Shown piece by piece: positions 58,231 to 64,000 of a DNA stretch of 64,000 nucleotides. The position numbers and the translations under genes were made by a program. Below the pieces are notes generated by a model that saw only the letters and a program-made list of their open reading frames with translations, was not told where the DNA came from and ran no database searches. The DNA lies in NCBI GenBank assembly GCA_018697195.1, contig CM031870.1:1170347-1234346 (forward strand), read 5' to 3'. Position 1 is the stretch's first letter. Every line of letters starts with the position of its first letter. The DNA comes from Certhia americana. Taxonomy: Eukaryota; Chordata; Aves; Passeriformes; Certhiidae.

Positions 58231-59319
58231 TCAGACCCTCGGGACCTCTACTTCTGAAGCAGACCTGGACTTGCGCCGGCTGGTCAGGCTGCCCAGCACC
58301 GACTCCTCGCTGAAAGCCCCTTCAAAGGTCGACAGGATGGACTGGCGAAACTTCTCCTTGAAATCCGGCCCCACAAAGACATAAAGGATGGGGTTGATGC
58401 AGCTGTTGAAGAAAGCAAGGCTGGAAACCAAGGGGATCCCTATGTAAAGGGCCAGTTTCATCTCATGGCTGGAAGAGTTTTTGGATATTTCCAGCAAGGA
58501 GAAGACGTGATAGGGGAAATAACAGAGGAAAAACGAGACTGTGACAGCAATGATGATTCTGTAGGGCTTTGCAGAGTTGGCTAGCTGCCTTCTTTTCAGC
58601 TTCACAGCCACAACGCTGTAGCAGATGAGAATCACCATGAAGGGGATGAGGAACCCACATAAGAATCGCGTGATGATCATGGCTTTGTGCCGCATCCTCC
58701 ACAGCCGGCGCGTTGCCTCGGACGTGTAATCATCAGACAGCGCAAAATTATTGTAACAGCTGGTGACGTTCCTGGAACTGACCACAGTGTCCCGAAAGAT
58801 GAGATACGGGGAGCTGAGCAGGACAGCCAGCACCCACGTCCCCAGCGCGATCCTGGCCGCCAGCTCCGGGCTCCTGCGGTTGTGAGACCAGACAGGAAAG
58901 GCCACAGAAACACAGCGGTCAATGCTGATGACCGTCAGGAGGAAGACACTGGCAAACATATTGAGGAAGGCAATGGTGCTGTTCAGCTTGCAAAGGAGCT
59001 TCCCAAATGGCCAGTGGAAGCCCAAGGCGGTGTAGGCAATGCTGAGGGGCAGGAAAAAGGTAAAGATGAAGTCAGCTATGGCCAGGTTGAGGAACCAGAT
59101 GGAATTCACTGTCTTCTTCATCTTGAAGCCTGCAATCCAAATGACGAGGCCGTTCCCGGTGACCCCCAGCAAACAGGAGATGCTGTACACCACCATAGAG
59201 AGGATGTGCATGGTCTTCTGGAGGCCAGAGTAGTAGTCATGGTCAGTGGTGTTCTCAGGCTGCTCCGTGGGGCAGCTGGCAGAGAAGGGGGAAGGGGGAA
59301 AAGAGGTGCTGTCCATCAT
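58231..59319 (-). CDS. CMKLR1-like chemoattractant receptor (class A GPCR)
   Basis: Seven-transmembrane receptor of 362 residues in one coding exon, of the chemoattractant group (CMKLR1, GPR1, FPR, C5AR). I see a glycosylated N-terminus (ENTT), N56 in TM1, LNLAIAD in TM2, C110 and C188 for the TM3-ECL2 disulfide, DRC (134-136) in place of DRY as in FPR/CMKLR receptors, RFLCGFLIP in TM5, and NPILY (309-313) in TM7, then a Ser-rich tail. ECL2 reads SCYNNF, close to CMKLR1. The TM6 motif is CYFPYH, so Tyr267 sits where nearly all class A receptors have Trp6.48. The frame stays open to an ATG at 59343, but a strong acceptor (GATTTCAG) lies between that ATG and MMDSTS, so I start at MMDSTS and expect an upstream leader exon. 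The ligand is unknown; chemerin or another peptide chemoattractant is inference. No symbol is assigned because CMKLR1 and GPR1 map elsewhere. Confidence 0.88.
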   Translation of the reverse strand: MMDSTSFPPSPFSASCPTEQPENTTDHDYYSGLQKTMHILSMVVYSISCLLGVTGNGLVIWIAGFKMKKTVNSIWFLNLAIADFIFTFFLPLSIAYTALGFHWPFGKLLCKLNSTIAFLNMFASVFLLTVISIDRCVSVAFPVWSHNRRSPELAARIALGTWVLAVLLSSPYLIFRDTVVSSRNVTSCYNNFALSDDYTSEATRRLWRMRHKAMIITRFLCGFLIPFMVILICYSVVAVKLKRRQLANSAKPYRIIIAVTVSFFLCYFPYHVFSLLEISKNSSSHEMKLALYIGIPLVSSLAFFNSCINPILYVFVGPDFKEKFRQSILSTFEGAFSEESVLGSLTSRRKSRSASEVEVPRV

Positions 59320-59343
59320 TAGCAAGCCAAGACCTGAAATCAC

Positions 59344-60493
59344 AACAGAGCTGTTACCTGCAGCTCAAGAGAGGTGAAAATCTTTGCAAGCAACTGTGCA
59401 CAAAATATACCTAAAAAGCCAGATGAGATAAATGAATTTATAATTAATATAAAGTCCTTCCCTATAGCATGTGCAGCTGCACCTCACAGAAACAACCTCA
59501 ACCAGAGAAGCCAACCCCAGTTTTGCTGTTGGTGTCAGCGTGTCAGAACACCAGCTTCATCAACAGCCCATGGAAGCAATCCAGCAGCAAAACCATGGAA
59601 ACTCAGATCCCCCCACTGTGACAAGTCCTCTTTGGATAACCAGTAACAAATTATGACAGCACAAACTATCTAGACTGGTAACAATGATGTAAACACATTA
59701 TTTCTTCAGCAAGCCCCTTGCAGGGAGGTGCAGAACAACACCTGAGCTGTATCCAAGTGTAACCATTAGTTCTTTACCCACCCACTACCCTCCGGTGAGC
59801 CCACCCTTCTCCTCATCTCTTTCCTGTTCATCCTGGCACTTGCCTTGGCAGATCCTGGCAGGACTCACCCTGCTGTTCCTTGGCTGCTCTGCCCACAGCG
59901 GGTGGTCTCACCCTCCTGACTGACTCCCCTTATGCTGCTCCTCTCCAGGGTGAATCACACCGCCTCGCCCATTTCCCCATGGTTTGGGATCACGAGGAAT
60001 TAAGTAGGATCACTTATTCCCTAACCTTCTTCCTCAATTTGTGGTGTGTTGGTTTAACCCCCGAAGCCCCAGGGGGTGCAGGTTCCCTGGGGCCAGTTGG
60101 CCAAGCCCACCCCACTAACTGGGATTTGAAGAATGAAGAAAACACGGCCCCTCTCCTGCCTGTGCCTTTCATCCCCCTGGCTGCTCTCCCTTCTGAACAC
60201 CCAGAAATCCCTCCAGGCACCGGGGGGCTGTGCCACAAAGGGAGACAGGGCCAGCTCTGCTCCCAACGACAATGGCAACGTGCCCAACCTGTGCCAGGAC
60301 CTGGCACACCAGCTGTCGTGGAGACAGGGTCATGGCTGGGGAGGGTTGGGAGTGCCTGGAAATGCTCCCTGCCCACTGCAGGGTGTTGGGGTGTCCCTTC
60401 CTTTGGCTCATTGGGAAGTGGCGGGACAGTGGGAACACCACAGGGCTGGGGGAAAAGCACTTGAGGGTGCACAGCAGGCAGGGCTGGGGCTGT
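59344..60493. other. Region between GPCR exon and minisatellite
   Basis: Upstream of the GPCR coding exon; any leader exon and promoter of that gene may lie here but cannot be placed. No repeat family was recognised. Confidence 0.5.
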
Positions 60494-61377
60494 GGGTGAC
60501 AGCAGAGGAGGGGTGACAGCAGTGGGGTGGCAGCACAGGGGTGGCAGCACTGGGATGGCAGCAGCAGGGTGACAGCACGGGGGTGGCAGCACAGGGGTGG
60601 CAGCACAGGACAGTACAGGGGTGGCAGCAGTGGGGTGGGAGCACGGGGGTAACAGTACAGGGGTGGCAGCACAGGGGTGGCAGCACAGGGGCGGCAGCAG
60701 CAGGGTGACAGTACAGGGGTGGAAGCACAGGGGTGACAGCAGCGGGGGTGACAGCCCAGGGGTGGCAGCACAGGGGTGGCAGCACAGGGGTGGCAGTCCA
60801 GGGGTGGCAGTCCAGGGGTGGCAGCACAGGGGTGNNNNNNNNNNGGGTGGCAGTCCAGGGGTGGCAGTCCAGGGGTGGCAGCACAGGGGTGACGGCGCAG
60901 GAGTGACAGCACAGGGGTGGCAGTCCAGGGGTGACAGCAGTGGGGTGACAGTCCAGGGGTGACAGCACAGGGGTGACAGCAGTGGGGTGGCAGTCCAGGG
61001 GTGACAGCACAGGAGTGACAGCACAGGGGTGGCAGCCCAGGGGTGACAGCAGTGGGGTGGCAGTCCAGGGGTGACAGCACAGGGGTGGCAGCCCAGGGGT
61101 GACAGCACAGGGGTGGCAGCCCAGGGGTGACAGCAGTGGGGTGACAGTCCAGGGGTGACAGCACAGGGGTGACAGCAGTGGGGTGGCAGTCCAGGGGTGA
61201 CAGCACAGGAGTGACAGCACAGGGGTGGCAGCCCAGGGGTGACAGCAGTGGGGTGGCAGTCCAGGGGTGACAGCACAGGGGTGACAGTCCAGGGGTGACA
61301 GCAGTGGGGTGGCAGTCCAGGGGTGACAGCACAGGGGTGGCAGCACAGGGGTGACAGCACAGGGGTGACAGCAGTGG
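60494..61377. repeat. 14-bp minisatellite, about 63 units, with N gap
   Basis: A tandem array of a 14-base unit, consensus GGGTGACAGCACAG with variants (GGCAGTCCAG, GACAGCAGTG, GGCAGCCCAG endings). The right half is in exact 14-base register from 60901. Within it an 11-unit block (60929-61082) recurs identically 196 bases later (61125-61278), a higher-order repeat of 14 units. Ten N at 60835-60844 mark an assembly gap, so the true length is unknown. The array abuts the SHMT1 promoter. Confidence 0.97.
60835..60844. other. Assembly gap (10 N)
   Basis: A run of ten unknown bases inside the minisatellite. The round number suggests a placeholder of arbitrary size where the repeat could not be assembled. 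Confidence 0.95.
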
Positions 61378-61644
61378 CCCCCGCCCGGCCCGGCCCGGCC
61401 AAGGTCACCCGCGCTCCGGGCGCCACGTGCGAGCCGCGCCGCCAGCCCCGCCCCGGCGCGGGCCAATGGCAGGCGGGGAGGGGGCAGAACGCGGCGCTGA
61501 TTGGCCCAGGCGCTCCCCGAGCGGATTCCCCGCCGCCGGTCCCGGGGCGGAGCGCGGCTCTGATTGGCCCAGGCGCGGAGGGGCGGGGCCCTGCCGGGCT
61601 ATGGTAGCGCGCGGGATCCCGCGCGGTGGCGGAAACGGGATCGG
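61378..61644 (+). promoter_or_regulatory. SHMT1: SHMT1 CpG-island promoter and leader exon
   Basis: Dense GC/CpG block with one CCAAT (61463-61467) and two inverted CCAAT boxes (ATTGG at 61500-61504 and 61563-61567). The latter two sit in near-identical 23-base words 63 bases apart. An SP1-type GC box (GGGGCGGGGC) lies at about 61580-61589. Downstream is a perfect palindrome CGCGCGGGATCCCGCGCG (61608-61625), then GGCGGAAAC, an E2F-like word. The leader exon ends at 61644 with donor GTAAGG. The transcription start is probably between 61580 and 61625 (inference). Confidence 0.7.
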
Positions 61645-62841
61645 GTAAGGACCGGGACCGGGACCGGGACCGGACCCGGACCCGATCGGGGCACGGGGAG
61701 TGGGGAGAGCATGGCTGGGGCACGGCACGGCATCCCGCTGCGGGTGGAAGCGGCCAGGCAGCGCCGGTGCCCGCCACCCGGGGCAGGGCAGGGCAGAAGG
61801 GCGCGTTACCAGGCTCTCGGGATGTGGGAGGTGATGGAGTCGGGAGACAGGGGGTGCAGAACTAGGTGGAGATAGAGCTGCGGGGATGGGGTTCCCCAGG
61901 TGAGGTGTCCAGCATCAGAGGGGACATGGGGTCTCATCCTGACTGGGAATGGCAGCTCTGTCCCCTCTGAGCCAGAAGCAGTGAGTGTGAGTGCTGCAGC
62001 AAGCTGTGCTGGGGGGACATCAGGACCCAGGCATCCTGCTCAGAGCCGGAGAACTTCCCCTCACAGCCCTTTGCCCGGCCCAGCCTCTCTGGCAGTGAGA
62101 ATTCTCACCCTGCCAGTGAGGCCTGGGCTTGGGCCAGAGCATGGCTGAGCATCCCTTCCCAGCAAGGGCGGCGTGAATGGACTTTGGCAGCTTGGCACAA
62201 GGAAACCATGTTGGATTGCTTAATAACCTGCTCACGATCCTTCACCCGTCCTTGCGGGGTTAATGAGTAAAAAGATGCATTGTCTTCCGCCAAGGCAGCA
62301 GCTGGGCTCCTTCCCCAAGAGCAGCAGTGGCTTCAGCTGGGCCAGAGGGCTCCTGCCAGGCCTGGGCATCACCCATGCCATGGAAGCAAGCAGAGGCAGA
62401 GCTGCTGCCTCTCAGGGCCTCTCAGCTCCACAAGATGCTTCAGTCAGGGTTTGGGCAGCAGTTTGACTGGCTGGGGTTATGCCCAAGGGAAAGCAGCCAA
62501 GAGGTTTAAGCATGCTGGGCATCACAGTGCGTGTTAAAATTGAGATCTGTGGGTATGAGCACTTCTCTGCCCCTGAAATTAAACATCAGGCACTGCCAAG
62601 CTGGGCAGGGGGAGCTCAGGGAAGGGTGGTGATGGGAGAGAATCAGACATTATCAAAGCACTGTAATTAACAAACTGATCTTAAGTCAGCAGGGGAAGCC
62701 TGAGGGTTGTTTGTGTTCTGCTCACCCCCCAGCCCATGGCTGTTCTCAGGGAATACCTGGGATGGCAGCAGGCTGCACACAGGGACATGTGGAGGCACCC
62801 AGCCCTGCTGCCATCCCACAGACTCCCCTCTCCCCTGGCAG
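61645..62841 (+). other. SHMT1: SHMT1 intron 1
   Basis: Begins with five or six copies of a 6-base (GGGACC)n repeat (about 61648-61683). The remainder shows no repeat or gene. The 3' end has a pyrimidine-rich tract and acceptor GGCAG. Confidence 0.6.
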
Positions 62842-62866
62842 GTGACTCGGAGCCAGCAGCAGCACC

Positions 62867-62959
62867 ATGGCAAGCTCAACACAGGGCCTCCCCAGCGCCG
62901 AGCTCTGGGCCTCCCATAACAAGATGGTGATGGAGCCACTGGACACCAATGACCCAGAG
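62867..62959 (+). CDS. SHMT1: SHMT1 coding exon 1
   Basis: 31 codons from the ATG to ...LDTNDPE. The exon starts at 62842 (acceptor GGCAG), so 25 bases of leader precede the ATG. Donor GTGAGA, phase 0. Confidence 0.94.
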
Positions 62960-64000
62960 GTGAGAGCCCCTTCCTGGCTCTTGCCCAGCTGCTTCATTCA
63001 TCCCCCAGCCAGCCCTGGGGATGCTGATCTCATCGAGCCAGGGATGTGGCAGAGTCCAAGGCTGAGCTGCTGGAACCCATCCATCCTCTGTGACTGGTTG
63101 GGATCAGCTACACCAAGAAGGGATCATGTCTCTGTTCTCCAGCACCTTTCCAGGCCCCTCTCCCTGTGGTGGAACATCCACATCTCCGTGCAGAGCCAGC
63201 ATGGGTGAAGCCATTTCTCTCCTCTCCCAAAGGTGCACAGCATCATCAAGAAGGAGAAGCAGCGGCAGAGGTTGGGGCTGGAGTTAATTGCATCGGAGAA
63301 CTTTGCGAGCCGAGCGGTCCTGGAGGCCCTGGGATCCTGCATGAACAACAAATACTCCGAGGGTTACCCAGGACAGAGGTATGGGGCTGGGGACAAGGCC
63401 CACCAACCCAAACCCTCACAGGGTGGGACAGGAACCCCCCACCCTGCCAGGCCTCACCTCAGGGAATGATGTCCTTATAAAGCCAGGCTCTTCAGGACAG
63501 GCTCTGACCTTCTCAGCCTCTGTCCTTGGCCACACAAGGGACAGTCTCAGCAGGGTCATGTCTGCTGTGGCTGTATAAATGGGGCACCACCCCAGTTTCT
63601 CCCCAGCTTAGTCACAGAGTTTGGTTTTATTCCCTGTCCTTCACTGCAGGTACTACGGTGGGACAGAGTTTGTGGATGAGCTGGAAAGGCTGTGCCAGAA
63701 GCGAGCCCTGCAGGCCTACCGGCTCGACCCCCAGAAGTGGGGGGTCAATGTCCAGCCCTACTCAGGTATTGGGGTGCTCAGGAGAGCCAGGACAGTTGCC
63801 CAGGCCTCTGTGTGCCCCAGCATTCATAACCAGCCCAGTGTGCCCTCACTGCAGGGTCACCCGCAAACTTTGCGGTGTACACGGCCCTGGTGGAGCCCCA
63901 CGGCAGGATCATGGGCCTGGACCTGCCCGATGGTGGCCACCTCACCCACGGCTTCATGACAGACAAGAAGAAGATCTCTGCCACTTCTGTCTTCTTCGAG
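62867..64000 (+). CDS. SHMT1: SHMT1 cytosolic serine hydroxymethyltransferase, 5' part
   Basis: PLP enzyme that converts serine and tetrahydrofolate to glycine and 5,10-methylene-THF, supplying one-carbon units in the cytosol and nucleus. Four coding exons give the first 167 of about 480 residues. The start is the first in-frame ATG (CACCATGG context), opening [10 protein letters not shown] without a mitochondrial presequence, which argues for SHMT1 over SHMT2. Visible motifs are [40 protein letters not shown] (the tyrosine pair of the active site), [20 protein letters not shown] and [13 protein letters not shown]. The PLP lysine and C-terminal domain are beyond the right edge. No disabling change is seen. 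Confidence 0.97.
63233..63378 (+). CDS. SHMT1: SHMT1 coding exon 2
   Basis: 48 codons plus two bases: [20 protein letters not shown] to ...SEGYPGQ. Acceptor CCAAAG, donor GTATGG. Confidence 0.96.
63650..63765 (+). CDS. SHMT1: SHMT1 coding exon 3
   Basis: Completes the Arg codon, then [20 protein letters not shown] to NVQPYS plus one base. Acceptor CTGCAG, donor GTATTG. Confidence 0.96.
63855..64000 (+). CDS. SHMT1: SHMT1 coding exon 4, cut by window edge
   Basis: Encodes [34 protein letters not shown] and on to SATSVFFE, still open at the last base. Acceptor CTGCAG. Confidence 0.95.

Noticed and set aside
60014..61777. 587-codon minus-strand open frame and its 387- and 352-codon overlaps
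   Set aside because: They are translations of the 14-bp minisatellite in different frames, interrupted by unknown bases, with no start context, splice structure or known domain.

Overview
The window is eukaryotic nuclear DNA from a bird, most likely a passerine or another neoavian. Genes are split into exons with GT/AG introns, two promoters are CpG-rich, and many fragments of the avian CR1 LINE are present along with one endogenous-retrovirus LTR of a type I associate with passerines. The gene content matches part of human 17p11.2 (FAM83G, SLC5A10, PRPSAP2, SHMT1). Exon boundaries below were built by hand from reading frame, splice consensus and remembered family sequences; every internal junction keeps frame.

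From left to right: (1) 0.2-34.3 kb, SLC5A10 (SGLT5, a sodium-coupled mannose/fructose transporter) on the minus strand, exons 1-10, with the remaining 3' exons beyond the left edge. (2) 4.2-20.2 kb, FAM83G (PAWS1, a CK1-binding scaffold) on the plus strand, complete in five coding exons (881 residues). It lies inside the SLC5A10 transcription unit. SLC5A10 exon 9 sits in a FAM83G intron, and the likely FAM83G 3'UTR runs antisense over SLC5A10 exon 8. (3) 36.1-51.0 kb, PRPSAP2, complete on the minus strand (369 residues), a catalytically degenerate partner of PRPP synthetase, with a CpG-island promoter. (4) 58.2-59.3 kb, one coding exon on the minus strand for a chemoattractant-type GPCR closest to chemerin receptor CMKLR1. 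(5) 61.4-64.0 kb, the promoter and first four coding exons of SHMT1 (cytosolic serine hydroxymethyltransferase) on the plus strand, running off the right edge.

The genes are not an operon. SHMT1 and PRPSAP2 are both tied to nucleotide metabolism (one-carbon units and PRPP supply), but their proximity reflects conserved vertebrate gene order rather than shared control. The rest is intron and intergenic DNA with CR1 pieces, the LTR, simple repeats and a striking 14-bp minisatellite (about 63 units, broken by a 10-N gap) directly upstream of the SHMT1 promoter. I see no CRISPR array, bacterial gene, tRNA or rRNA. The points most worth a second look are the interleaved antisense gene pair, the GPCR with tyrosine at the usual toggle-switch tryptophan position, the minisatellite with its 196-bp higher-order repeat, and the LTR lying against an SLC5A10 splice donor.
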